DNA of 64,000 bases, taken from NCBI GenBank assembly GCA_030280995.1, contig JASXTE010000017.1:13816498-13880497 (forward strand). Direction: 5' to 3'. The DNA comes from Hemileia vastatrix (Eukaryota > Basidiomycota > Pucciniomycetes > Pucciniales > Zaghouaniaceae). Shown here in pieces: positions 1 to 11,600 of this stretch. Within the stretch, counting starts at the first letter, position 1. Each line of letters begins with the position of its first letter. The notes below the pieces were generated by a model. The model was not told where the DNA came from, ran no database searches, and saw nothing but the letters and a program-made list of their open reading frames with translations. Position numbers and translations under genes: made by a program.

Positions 1-188
1 GGTTAGGGGTGAAGGGCTAATGGCTACTAAAACATTAGGGAGGGGTTCTAAATACAATAATTAAAGGATTTCCAAATTTTTATTTTTTTCTTAAGTTTTT
101 AATTTATCAGTTATTAAAGATAATCAATCAAATTAAGTATTTTACCATCAAGCACTTTTGCTGTATAAAGGTGTTCATTCAATTATAT
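1..188. other. AT-rich flank, no gene seen
   Basis: Short AT-rich stretch before the inverted-repeat element. No open frame, repeat arm or motif is recognisable here, apart from the left copy of the 6-bp target duplication TTATAT at 183-188. Confidence 0.5.
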
Positions 189-639
189 TAGGGGGTATCA
201 ATGTTCAGGGATCCACAATAAAATTAATTGCAGATAAAAATCATTATACCCCAATTATCTTCCGCAATTATTTTTGCTAATAATTGGGTTATTAGACACC
301 TTATGTGTCAATTTTCATATCTTATCCAGCATTTTTCTACTCAATTTTTCATAACCACATCTTGGACAACTTTCTTTCATAACCACATGTTGCACAACTT
401 TCTGCCATAACCACATCTTGGACTACTCTCTGGATATTCCTCATGGATGTGATGAGTTTGGGATCAGGAATTAGGAATGGAAATTGGGGTATAAGAGGTG
501 GGATAATGCATTATCGTGGATTAATTATCCACTAGCCCCAGGGCTAGTGGATAAGAGTCTTCCACAATTAATAATGTCTGATCCCGGGAAAAAAAATCTT
601 GATCCCTAATTGCGGATCCCTGAAAATTGATACCCCCTA
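189..639. mobile_element. MITE-like element with terminal inverted repeats
   Basis: The ends are inverted copies: TAGGGGGTATCAAT begins at 189 and its reverse complement ends at 639. The match continues inward (TTCAGGGATCC on both sides) for about 26 bp with one mismatch. The hexamer TTATAT lies directly outside both ends (183-188 and 640-645), as expected of a target-site duplication. There is no transposase frame, so the element is non-autonomous and of MITE size (451 bp). A degraded second copy of its left part lies at 3279-3457. I cannot assign a superfamily from termini and duplication alone. Confidence 0.75.
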
Positions 640-918
640 TTATATGAATGAGCTCATAATACCATTCTTGTCATATGTTTTCTTTGACTTTGCATAATGA
701 AATCATTGACAGATAGTATTTGGGATTCCTTTACTTGGTTAATTATATTTTTAATTGAATTAATTAATTGTTTATGAAATAAATTGAAAATTTGGTAATC
801 CTTACCCCCTCCCTGATTAAATTTCAGGGGGGGTATTTCAAAATTTTCAAATAAGATGTGTAAATTTTTTGACTTGTAATAAATTTTGGAATGAAATATG
901 AACAAAAAATAAAAAAAA
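640..918. other. No gene seen
   Basis: AT-rich sequence between the MITE and the duplicated gene tail. Open frames are short and compositionally random. The run of G and C near 805-835 is not part of a recognisable repeat. The right copy of the MITE target duplication (640-645) is at its left edge. Confidence 0.4.
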
Positions 919-999
919 CTAGTCATGAAACATTTTCATTAAGAAGTAGATTTCATCAACAGATTTATTAGCTTTAATGCATTCTATCAAGAAAAATTT
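919..999 (-). pseudogene. Duplicated C-terminal tail of the trihelix-like gene
   Basis: Read on the minus strand, this stretch encodes a tail (KFFLIECIKANKSVDEI then LLMK-like residues, then a TAG stop at 919-921). It is paralogous to the tail of the neighbouring gene at 1037-1102 plus 1843-1870 (KKFFLIE, then FVQANKSVEEIELL). The nucleotide sequences on both sides are also similar, so the last exon was locally duplicated. It has no start of its own and is a fragment. Confidence 0.6.
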
Positions 1000-1102
1000 C
1001 TATAAAAACTTGGAATAAAATATGAAGGAAAAAAAACTATTCACCAAACATTTTAATTAAGAGTTCAATTTCTTCAACAGACTTATTAGCTTGGACAAAT
1101 TC

Positions 1103-1842
1103 TGTCAATGGGTCATAGTGGTCTAGAAGATTTTAACAGAGGTCCAACAGCAGTGAGAGGTGGATTCTCAAGGATTTCAAATAAAAGGTATGTAGAAGTT
1201 TATCTTTATGATTTATTACTCAAACAAAAGGGATAAATATATTATTATTATTACCTAAATGGGTTAGAATTACAAATTTTTAAATACTAAAGCAATAATA
1301 AGTAGAAATAAAAGTGTTATTAGTTGTATTTAATAAAAATGTAAGTAAATAAAAGATGGTTTAAAACAACCAAAATGGGAGGCCTTATATAGGCAAAAGG
1401 GAGAGAAACCACAGAGCTAGAAAAATCTTATATACAGGAGTATGAGAGAAAAGAAAATTCCAGAATAAAATATTGCAAATATTAAGAATATTCTATAAAG
1501 AATGTGTCAATAAAATGTATTTCCTGTATATACCAATCATTTGATTTATTTTAAAGTTTTCTGTAAATTTCATTTTTAAAATAATATAATTGGAATTTAA
1601 AATTTTGTATTAATATATTTTTATTTCACTACTGACCTGTCATGAGGACAGTGTTGGGGAATAAAAATATGGGGGACATTAATTTTTAAATATTTACCTA
1701 ATTTACTTATTTTAATTTGTCAAATTATTACAAGTAATTTATTCAAGTAAATATAATTATTAAGATAAGAATTTAAAGGTGTGGCTTAATCCCAGTAAAT
1801 AATTAATTATATTGCTGGGTAAGTCTAGTAGCCTGGCTGACA
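1103..1842 (-). mobile_element. Solo LTR related to element A
   Basis: Begins TGTC and ends GACA and aligns along its length with the element A LTRs: a tctagaag box near the start, a GCCTATATAAGG box in the middle, and GGTAAGTCTAGTAGCCTGGCTGACA at the end (read in two pieces). It is clearly diverged from them. No internal element sequence is present, so it is a solo LTR left by LTR-LTR recombination. The flanking pentamers AATTC (1098-1102) and CATTC (1843-1847) match at four of five positions, consistent with an aged 5-bp duplication. It interrupts the trihelix-like gene. Confidence 0.75.
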
Positions 1843-2158
1843 CATTCTATCAAGAAAAATTTCTTTTTTGAACCATCTTCAATTTGATACATGAGTTTTA
1901 TTTGATCCAATAAGAAATTGAACTCAAGAGCCTTCTCCTCTTCCTTTATCTCAAATTTCTTCTCCAAGTCATGTGCCCTCTCATACCTCTTTAAAGAAAT
2001 CTCCAATTTCTCCTCCTCCAAGTCTTGTACCCTCTCATCTCTCTGTAAGTAAAGCTCAAATTTCATCTCCAAATTTTGTGCCCTATCATCCCTGCATAAA
2101 GAGAGCTCATATTGTTGATTTTGAAAGTTGAGAGTATCTCTTTCAACTTCAACTTTAC

Positions 2159-2230
2159 CTAGAGTCAAAAGGAATATTAACAAAAAAAATAAGAGCTCAC
2201 TTAATTACTAAGAGGTATGCTATCACTTAC
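2159..2230 (-). other. GT-AG intron in the trihelix-like pseudogene
   Basis: Minus-strand donor GTAAGT at 2230-2225 and acceptor CTCTAG ending at 2159, with a pyrimidine-rich stretch before it. It is 72 bp long, normal for basidiomycete introns. It joins the open coiled-coil exon to the exon upstream. Confidence 0.6.
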
Positions 2231-3278
2231 CAGATTCACATTTCTCTAAAAAATTATCAATGGAAGAAAAAGGGGTTAGGAAAACACTATCTCTGTTTTT
2301 CTTTATTTGACTGTTGAAATTCAAAGTAGTTGATGGTCTTCATATTTTTTTTGGAGGTAAAATCTTTCTCTTCATCATTGATGCTAGCTTCAGACTTTCT
2401 TGCTTGAGGATCCTTGTTTTATTCATTAGCCTTTTTAGAAATAAAAAAAAGAGATGTGAATAAAAAAATAAAACAACTAGAGAAGAAATTAAAGCTCACT
2501 GGAGGGAGATCAAGTTGGTTTATATTGCCATAAGGATCTATTGAAAATATATCTTGATTGGTGGAAGTCAAATGGGGGGAGGCTTGAGTAGAAGAGGAAG
2601 GAAAAATATTTCTTTCAACATCATGTTTGGAGATATCATCTTCTACATCCAACATTTTTGAAGGATTAAAATAGGCTTGCTATCCAAATATGGAATCCAT
2701 CTCTATTTAGTAAGGACATAAAGAATTAAGTTTATCCTCTGTATATTTGATTCCCTTACTGATATCAAGGTCTGTAATACCAAAACCAATGGAAGATGAA
2801 AGAGTCTTAGCCTTCTTGTATTTGGCTTGATAGTGCTCAAAGTTTTCAGACATTTGTTTAGGCAAAAGATCAATCCTTCCCTTTGTCTTATTTTGTAATT
2901 CATTGGCCATTAGAAGATATACATTAACTTTTGATGCAGGAGGTAATTCTAATTTAGTTGCATTCTCAGTACCAAAACAAGAATCATAATTAGTTTTAGT
3001 TTTCAGCCACTTGATAAGTATGAGATGCTTATCTTTTTTTAGTTGAACGGTCCTTGATTTCTCAGCTGAGCAGGGGAAAGAGGGAGTAATGGGATTTGAA
3101 GAATAACTGGGGGAAGGCTGCCTTTAAGAAGATCTATGATGACAAGGAATGTTGAGATATTTGAAGGTGAAAAGGAGAAGAAACAAACAGATGAGATGAG
3201 GAGGGTTTTTGAATGGATAGAATGAATAGACAGGATGGGAGTGCGCAGCAAGGTAGGGAGGCTAGCACATCCAGAAAG

Positions 3279-3457
3279 CTGTCCAAGATGTGGTTATGAA
3301 AAATTGAGGATAAAAATGTCAGATAGAGGTGAACATTGACACATAAAAGATCTAATAACCCAATTATTAGCAAAAATAATTGTGGAAGATAATTGGTGTA
3401 TAATGATTTTTTCTGCAATTAATTTAATTGAAGATTGGTCAACATTGATACCCCCTA
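3279..3457. mobile_element. Truncated second copy of the MITE-like element
   Basis: Reverse-complement match to about 189-375 of the first copy. It shares TAATAACCCAATTATTAGC, the gtggttatgaaaaattgag segment and the terminal GATACCCCCTA ending at 3457. The opposite terminus is not recognisable, so this copy is truncated or heavily decayed. It sits just upstream of the trihelix-like pseudogene. Confidence 0.65.
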
Positions 3458-3820
3458 ATAAAAGAATAAAAAGAATTTTTGTTACTTCATGCAAAAACAT
3501 GAGCAATGAATATTGTGTTGTGGAAATTAAAATTAAGTCAAAGTTACTGCTCTGAGGATATAAGATGGGATGGTGTGAGGTTAATAACAAATGAGATAAC
3601 TAATATGGAATAAGCTATTGAATAATTAGTTAGCTAGTTAGTTAATACAATGGTGGGGTATATAGCATTATCATTTTGGTATTCTTTCTCTCCTGTGTCA
3701 CCTTTATTTTTCTTGCTAAAACTTGCCTTATTTCATACTCTCTCTTAACCATAAAATATATAAATACAATATTTTTTTAAGTGATTTTTTTATCTTCAAC
3801 CTTCAACCTTCAATTTTCAA
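3458..3820. other. No gene seen
   Basis: AT-rich flank between the MITE fragment and the microsatellite. It contains a short tandem of TAGTTAGC-like words near 3630-3650. No coding or structural signal is supported. Confidence 0.4.
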
Positions 3821-3821
3821 A

Positions 3822-4222
3822 AAAAGAAAAGAAAAGAAAAGGAGAGAAAAGGAAAGAAAAGGAAAGAAAAGGAAAGAAAAGGAAAGAAAAGGAAAGAAAA
3901 GGAAAGAAAAGGAAAGAAAAGGAAAGGAAAGGAAAGGAAAGGAAAGGAAAGGAAAGGAAAGGAAAGGAAAGGAAAGGAAAGGAAAGGAAAGGAAAGGAAA
4001 GGAAAGGAAAGGAAAGGAAAGGAAAGGAAAGGAAAGGAAAGGAAAGGAAAGGAAAGGAAAGGAAAGGAAAGGAAAGGAAAGGAAAGGAAAGGAAAGGAAA
4101 GGAAAGGAAAGGAAAGGAAAGGAAAGGAAAGGAAAGGAAAGGAAAGGAAAGGAAAGGAAAGGAAAGGAAAGGAAAGGAAAGGGAAAAAAGGGAAAAAAGG
4201 GAAAAAAAGGAAATAAAAGAAA
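3822..4222. repeat. Pentanucleotide microsatellite (GGAAA/GAAAA)n
   Basis: It starts as AAAAG repeats, becomes alternating GGAAAGAAAA decamers to about 3920, then an almost pure GGAAA tract to about 4180, and ends in degenerate GGGAAAAAA units. The strand bias is complete: purine on plus, pyrimidine on minus. The long open frames in all frames across it are products of the repeat and not genes. Confidence 0.95.
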
Positions 4223-6367
4223 AAAAGTTACAGAATGCCAAGATTGAAGTCTGTTAGTGGTATTGCCCCATCACACTAGTTACCAGTATTGTCCCCTCAA
4301 AAAAGTTAGGGCTAGAATGCATTTATTTTTGATTGTAAATGTTAAAGTTAGATGACTAGTAGTCGTAAGTGAAATGATTCCGTAAGCTAGGCTGTTGCTG
4401 AAGTAATGTAATACATAGTTGTACGATATCCAGGTAATTTCTATTTTTAAAAAGCTAGGTTGTCGCCGGATCATTGCATAAAAATAAAGCAGAACAAAAA
4501 ACGGGAAGGTTTTCGTAAATAGTTGACACAACAACAAACAAAAATATACCTATTCTTCTTCAAATAACTGGTTTCACATCATCGCCAACTTTAGCTGTCA
4601 TTCTTACGATATTTTTACTTTTTTTTCATTTACTTGATTTGCTTGTTCTTTTTCTTTCAGCTAAATAAATTAAATTATCAATTATGGCCTTGAGCAATCT
4701 AATCAATTATCTTCGCTCTTAACAAACCAAACAAATCAGATTTCCATTGTATAAAATAATGTTTGTTGGATAGTTATTTCCGGTCAATGATGTCACTTTT
4801 CATTATGTTTACAACAGCTTTATGGCTTTTCTGATCCTCACTGATCACATTAGTTATTCAATTTTGAACTTTAATTACATACATCGTTTATACTGGTTAC
4901 CAGTAAGTTAGCCACATTTTCCATTTCATTGATTTCTTCTGTAAGCTTAATCAGCTTCGTGAGCATTTCTTAACGTCTCTTGCAACCTTACGACAAATGT
5001 AGAAAATGGAATTTGACAACAAAGCAGAAGAAATAGGTCGTGAATAATGGCAAAGGGTGAACCATCCCAGTAAAAAAGTTCTATTATTTGCTCCAATTTG
5101 CTTCAATATAGTTTTTATTCCATGAAAGTCCCACTTCAGGAAGAAAGTTTTGGGAGCCAAACAAAAAGTAGAGATTCACTTCTGTGAGAGAGTCAACGCC
5201 ATACGAGCCCTTCAAAAATAATTATACCATTATACTATTTTTTTTTTGATCGGAATGGTTCCTTTCGACATTCACACTATCTAAAGGTGAATTTAATTGC
5301 TTCTGATTTTCTTACATCTTGGTATAAATTAGCGCCATGGAAGATTAGCTGAACCAAAAAAGATAGGTTATTTTAAAATTTAATGAAAACTTTCATATTT
5401 TACAACTACCATTCTGAGTAAATATAATTCATGAAAAATTGTTTTATGTAGTATGTAATGTATAGTACATACAAATATTTTGTTTTCGTATGAAGAAGAA
5501 AAGCACAGCGTAGAGAACTTGGTGTCTTCAAAAGTTTTATGTCGTCCTACGTTTTATTTTAATAGCAATTCCATTTTTTCTCGGAACGATTTTTAAGGAA
5601 GCCGAAGCCATCAACAGTAGTTTCATCATTCCACATTCTAGCTGGACTATAACCCCGAATTTTTCTTTTCTTTTCTTTTCTTTTCTTTTCTTTTTTCCTA
5701 TTCTTTTTTCTTTTCCTTTTTTCTTTCTTTTCCTTTAACAAGCACTTGTTATTTGAATATGAAACGAAAACCCTGACAGTAGAGTAAGTTCATTGAAAGA
5801 AAATTTTTTTATACATTTCTCTTTATAAAAGATGGAAGAGGAAAAAAAATATAATGCGCTTTGTTTGAGCTCCAAGGTTATCTAGTCATTTTTGGAATAA
5901 GAAAACAACATGTTTATGCTTTTGAGAAATATCTTCATGTCTCTCCTTCTGATGCCGCGCGAATATCTTTTCGTCATGAGTTTTAAGCTGTTGATGGCCT
6001 AAATTGGTCATGGAAGATACATATGGGAGAGTTTTTATCGGAGGAATTAAGATTATTCCAAAAAGTGCCATCGCCCTGAAAAGTTTTGGATCACGTTTTT
6101 ATTTTCTCACGAGTGACAACGTAGAATAATTTGACAATTATACAAAATATTGAGAGCAGAAAAAAGAACAATTAAAAAATTAGTCTCAAAAATTCTAACG
6201 AAAATTTTAAGGGTTATTTTTCAATGGAAATAAACTTGTGTTAGAGTATACTCACCTACGCCGCAGTCAACCCAGACAATGTATATAACCGTGACACGTA
6301 GCAATATGAAATGCATGGAATCCAAAACCACAGACACTAACATCTGTTAATAGGTTATGGGCCTATA
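4223..6367. other. Apparently unique DNA, no gene recognised
   Basis: About 2.1 kb that does not align by eye with any other part of the window and that keeps more CpG than the decayed elements around it. This suggests single-copy, less methylated DNA. Open frames are short (at most 85 codons) and none has a recognisable domain. A TTTTC microsatellite lies at about 5660-5735. A gene split by several introns cannot be excluded; I could not assemble one. Confidence 0.4.
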
Positions 6368-6379
6368 AAGCATTTTTTT

Positions 6380-6712
6380 TTCTCTTTTTTCTTTTTTCTT
6401 TTTTCTTTTTTCTTTTTTCTTTTTTCTTTTTTCTTTTTTCTTTTTTCTTTTTTCTTTTTTCTTTTTTCTTTTTTCTTTTTTCTTTTTTCTTTTTTCTTTT
6501 TTCTTTTTTCTTTTTTCTTTTTTCTTTTTTCTTTTTTCTTTTTTCTTTTTTCTTTTTTCTTTTTTCTTTTTTCTTTTTTCTTTTTTCTTTTTTCTTTTTT
6601 CTTTTTTCTTTTTTCTTTTTTATTTTTTATTTTTTATTTTTTATTTTTTATTTTTTATTTTTTATTTTTTATTTTTTATTTTTTATTTTTTATTTTTTAT
6701 TTTTTATTTTTT
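6380..6712. repeat. Heptanucleotide microsatellite (TTTTTTC)n then (TTTTTTA)n
   Basis: Six T and one C repeat in perfect register from about 6388 to 6619. The same 7-base register then continues with A replacing C to about 6707. The switch is abrupt and keeps phase, so a single C-to-A variant unit was amplified at one end of the array. It is not the fungal telomere repeat (TTAGGG). Confidence 0.95.
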
Positions 6713-7846
6713 CTTTCTATTCCAATTATTTATTTAAGCACAGACTAAAATAAGGGCCTAGTCAGCCTTGCTATTTGCTAAATCCTATATTTCTAACCAT
6801 CATATCAAAACTATCAAAGGGTCTAGTCAACCTACTTTGTGTTCCTTTTTTGTTGGGATTTCTTTTCTACTTTTTTCAGCCTGGATATTCCCAGGATTGA
6901 GTAAAAGCTGCTCATAAATTATGTTAAACACATGTAGTACACATGGGAACAATAAATAAAGGTATACAAGATGTATACATATGTGAAATTAATGATTAAA
7001 TACAATATATGCCATTATAATACCTTATATACATGCATATATCCACCTTTTATAAGTCTTATGTACTTATTATTAAGTTGGAATATGTTTGGGTAATCTT
7101 AAGAGCCTTAAGAATAAGGCTACACAATTTTTAAGTAGACTTAAAGCTTTTGTTTTCATTGTTTTACAGAAAAAAAAGAAATGCACTTTAAATCACTTAA
7201 AAGTTGAATATATGCATCATAAATTTAATAATATTGAAAATGTGCCTTGACAGATCAATTTGTCTTTGTTAGAACCATTGATTTGGCTATTTAAATGAAT
7301 AAAATTAACACTTTTCAAATTTGATGTTTTTTATGCCAGAAATGGCTTCTGCGCACTGCCCACATACTGCCTGCAATTGTCCCACATGAATAGCTTCATT
7401 TTTAGCAAATTTAGCAATTTCACACAATAATTACCCCACATTGTATGCTTACTATAGGGAACCACGCTAAAATAAGTGACAGGTGTTTATTTCGTGTCTT
7501 ATTTCATTATTAGTGCATTTACTTCATTATATGCACTAATTTCATGAAAAACCTCAAGATTGGCACCTATAGTTCACTACCACACTTAAAATTGCCTATT
7601 TAGTCAAGAATCTACCTGTGTAAGTGCCTACCAAGAGACTGCATTCATCTACCCAATATTTCATGTCTTATTTTGGGTTTCTCAATGCTTTCTCAGTCAA
7701 TATTGGTCATATTTGGATGGAGATTTCAAATATTAATTTGGAATAATTAGCCCTTTTATTTTTACTGTTCATCCCCCTCATTTATGTGTTATATTTAGTA
7801 CTTTCTCTTCCCTATTTAGTCTTTTTTTTTAAAATTACATGCATAT
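6713..7846. other. Flank of element A; possible old B-type LTR end
   Basis: No coding signal. At 6877-6905 the sequence CAGCCTGGATATTCCCAGGA, followed by TTGAGT, resembles the first 30 bases of the element B LTRs (32421 and 40078). An old degraded B-type LTR may therefore start here, but I could not follow the similarity further with confidence. The remainder to 7846 shows nothing recognisable. Confidence 0.3.
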
Positions 7847-8651
7847 TGTCAAGGTCTCTTTTAAGTCTAGAAGGTTTTATGAAGAGGTCCAATGGCAATA
7901 ACAACGATTTTTAGGGTTTTCAAACTCAAGTACATATTTTCTATCTTTAAAGATTTTTTACTCAAATGATAAGAGGTAAAAGTTTTAATTATTATTATAA
8001 TTAATGAATTAGAATTGCGTAGTTGTAAGTACTAAAACAATAATAAATAGTAATAAATATTTGAATGGTAGTAAATGTTTTAATAAAGTAAGTAAGTAAT
8101 TGAATGAGTTTCAAAAGCATAAAAAGAGAGGGCCTTTTATAGGCAAAAATGGGAGAAATAAAAACACAGAGTTAACACCACTTGATACAAGGGTATGGGA
8201 AAAAGAAACTAAATAAAGAGTGTATGTGAAATAATAAAAAATATACTAAATAGTGCGTCAATAAAAGATATCACTTTATTTGAAATAAAACTTTAAATCC
8301 CTTGGTCTGTCACATTTAGTACAAAAAAAATTGATTTAAAATGTTGATTTAACAAAATTTAAATAAAGGAATTTGAAAAGTTTCTTTCTTTTTATATTTT
8401 TATATTTTTAATACTAGTTTTATTCCCTCTCATCTGTATTATTGAGCACGGTGTTAGGAAAAAAAATATCTGTGACAGTTACCTATTTTTATTAATTATT
8501 TACATTACTTATTGTACTTAGCTAGTTAGTTGTAAGTAATACATAAGTAGTTTGTAAATAATCAATTATTAATAAGGATTAAAAGGCGTGGCTTCATCTC
8601 AGTAAGATAATTAATTATTTCACTGGGTAAGTCTAGTAGCCTTTCTGACAC
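7847..8651 (-). repeat. Element A 3' LTR
   Basis: 805 bp, TGTCAAGG at the outer side and TTCTGACA at the inner side, nearly identical to 15541-16337. The sense strand is minus, so this is the downstream LTR. A TATA-like TATAAAA on the sense strand lies at 8135-8141. The sequence GAGGGAG directly inside it is the polypurine tract. Confidence 0.9.
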
Positions 8652-8662
8652 TCCCTCAATCT
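8652..8662 (-). promoter_or_regulatory. Element A polypurine tract
   Basis: Sense-strand TTGAGGGAG abuts the 3' LTR start (TGTCAG). The same purine block precedes the element B 3' LTR. In LTR retrotransposons this RNA resists RNase H and primes plus-strand DNA synthesis. Confidence 0.6.
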
Positions 8663-8682
8663 AAAAAAACAATAAAAAAATG

Positions 8683-11600
8683 CTATGATTTTTTCTTTTT
8701 ATATTTCTTTAGCAGAGTAGAAAGATTAGATATTTCCTTCCCAGGTATCCAAGAATCATATTCAGAAGATTTATTCTTGAATCTCAATAAGTATTCTGTA
8801 CCTTTTTCAGCAGTAATTATTCTGTCATTTAGAATTTTATCAATTTCTGCTGTCTCAGTGATTTCATTAGGGGTCTTTTTTGGTCTTCCCCTCCTTTTGG
8901 GAAACAAATCACTATTGGATGTATAAGGTTTTAAAAGAGATATTGGAAAAACAGGATGTTTTCTGTCATATGGAGAATACAAAATAACTTCAACTGCATT
9001 ATCACCAACCATTCTTCTTACAACAAATGGACCAACAAATGGGTCTTTCAATTTTTTATTACCTTGTAAATTGAAGTGGACTGTAGAAATCAACACCTCA
9101 TCACCCTTCTTAAAAGTGTATTCATTATGGGATTTGTCCCATCTCTTCTTCTCATATTCAAAAGATTATTCAATACATTTTTGAGCATGACTTCTGCAAA
9201 GTTGTTGCATTTGAAGAAAAGATTTTACACCAGGATGTAAATCCAATTTAGGTATTTTATTATTGAGAATTTGGGAAGGAGTATTTGCAACATATCCAAG
9301 CCAGAGCTCAAAAGGCTATCTTTGAGTAACAGAATGAACAGTGCTATTATAAGCAAATTCCAACCCAGGAAGTAAGGTAACCCAATCATGAGTGAATCTG
9401 TCATTGTCTTTGTACTCAAGGCCAAAGGCACAGTACCTTCTTATCATGTCCTCTAGTGTCTGAATAATTCTTTCAGCTAGTCTATAAGTCTGAGGGTGAT
9501 GGGCAGTAGATAGTTTCAGATCACAACCACAAACATCCATCAGACATCCAAAATTCAGAAGTAAATTTAGGGTCTCTGTCAGAGATTATGGCTTTAGGAA
9601 AACCAGCAGTATTAAACATATGAGACCACCACAAGAAAGCTAATTCTTTAGTGGAAACATCCTTGTGAGTAGGGAAAAATTTACACATTTTGGTGAATCT
9701 GTCCACAATGACCCAACAAGAGTTATAACTGTCTTTTCCAGCAATAGGTAATCCTGTTACAAAATCCATGTTTATTATCTGCCATGGTGCATCAGGAGTT
9801 TCAATATGTTGCATTAATCCAGCTCTCTTACCAGTCAATTGTTTTGATTTTTGGCAAGAATCACAAGATTCAACATATAATTTGGTGTCTTCAGACATAT
9901 TAACCCACCAAGCAGTGTTTTTAATTCTGATCATTGTTTTTTCAAGATCAAAATGTCCAGCTAATATGTCATCATGACAAATTTTCAAGATGATTTCTTT
10001 CATAGAAGGAGGAATAATAATGACATTACTCAACTTTCTTCTATAATATAGATATCCTTCATCAATTAAAAATTTACCTTTCTCCAAAGCCTTCTGGTAC
10101 TTTGTTGGAAGGGTTTTAATTAATGCTTGTATTGAAGCATTTTTTGGATCATTTAATATGGTGCATAACTTTTTTAAGTCAGTGTCCTTATCATATGAAT
10201 CAAGAATAAGCTGCAATAGCTCTTCCTCCATATCAACCACATATATTCCATGAATATGAATAATTTCATCCTCAGGATCATAAGCAGGATTAGAGTCATC
10301 ATTTGGTAAATGTAACCTTGATAACATATCCACATTTGAGTAAACAATACCAGCCCTATGAATAATTGTCATTCTCCCTCTGTACTCTTGAACAGCTAAC
10401 TGCCATCTGAACATATGTCTGTTAGGTGTTTTCAAGTTTAAAAGGGATTTAACTGCACTGCAGTCAGTGACAAGTTCAAATTTCTGGTCATCTAGGTAAT
10501 AATGTAGATTTTCTAGAGCCCACACTACAGCTAAACATTCCAATTGAGTAGCATCATATTTCAATTCACTATTTCTCAAGGTTCTTGAAATATAACAAAT
10601 TACTACTTCTGATACTTTATCATTCATCACTTGTTTTTGATGGAGGTCAGCACCCAGACCAATAAAACTGGCATCAGTATATAAAACAAATGGCTGATTA
10701 AAGTCAGGTAAAGCAAGAATAGGTGCTGACATCAAACAGTGTTTCATAGTGTCAAAGGCTCTTTGTCTTTCACTATTCCAGACAAAAGCAACATCCTTTC
10801 TAGTTAATTGGGTAAGGGGTAAAGCTATGACTTGGTAATTTTTAATATACTGTCTATAGTATCCACACATTCTCAAAAAACTCTGTAGCTCTCTAACTGT
10901 ATTAGGAGCCTTCACCTGTTGTATGGCTGCCACTTTTTTCTGGTCAACACATATCTGTAAGCCTGAAACAACATGACCAAGAACTTTCAAAGAATGGAAA
11001 CCAAATTTACATTTCTTCAAAGCAAGTGTCATATTTATCTCATCCATTTTTTTGGAACACTTTACATTGGTGGTTGAGATGGTCCTCAAATGTTTTTGAG
11101 AATATAATGATATCATCAATATAAACCATCAGCCATCCTTCAATTATCTCCTGATGGAATGTGTTATCCATGACTTTTTGAAAAACTGAAGGGGCATTTT
11201 TAGGGCCAAATGGCATCCTAAATTACTTATAAATACCCATATGAGTAGCAATCATCAGAAAATTCTGAGAATTTTTCTCAACAGGTACCTGGTGATATCC
11301 TTTATTACCATCCAAACAGCTGATATATTTAGCACCCTGTAAGGTAGCATGTATAGAGCTAATTCTAGGTAAAGTATAGATATCATCAACAGTATAAGTA
11401 TTTAGTGCTCTATAATCACCACATAACCTGGCTTTATCTTTCTCATAAGAAATTAGGACAGGTGAGATAACACAATATTTAGGTGTCTCAACTACCTTTT
11501 CAATAATATTCATTTTTAAAAGGGTAGAGATATTGTCTTCAATATCTTTTCTCTTTGTGGGAGAAGCAGGATAAGGCTTCTTCTTTAAACTAGGTGGTAT

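Larger units (their letters stand above)
1037..3090 (-). pseudogene. Trihelix/SANT-like protein with coiled-coil tail, broken
   Basis: The N-terminal part (about 3090-2640) reads as a helical domain with the landmarks IKWLKTK, SKVNVYLLMA, QMSENFEHYQAKYKKAK and DKLNSLCPY. I know this pattern from a large, mobile-element-rich protein family in rust fungi (trihelix/Myb-SANT-like). The C-terminal part (2158-1843) is a charged coiled coil with about three repeats of roughly 19 residues (RDDRAQNLE, RDERVQDLE, KRYERAHDLE). A clean GT-AG intron lies at 2159-2230. Two in-frame stops interrupt the domain end (TAA near 2707, TAG shortly after). A solo LTR (1103-1842) splits the last exon, and the true tail resumes at 1102 and stops at 1037. 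The start and the upstream exon borders are uncertain. The function is unknown, probably DNA binding. Confidence 0.55.

Noticed and set aside
3723..4257. Long open frames of Lys/Glu/Arg- or Phe/Leu/Ser-rich proteins on both strands
   Set aside because: They are translations of the GGAAA microsatellite in every frame, without start context or homology.
4280..6071. Small minus-strand ORFs in the unique region
   Set aside because: None exceeds 85 codons or shows a domain, and I could not link them by consistent splice sites.
6380..6712. Interstitial telomere
   Set aside because: The unit is TTTTTTC/TTTTTTA, without the GGG of fungal telomere repeats.
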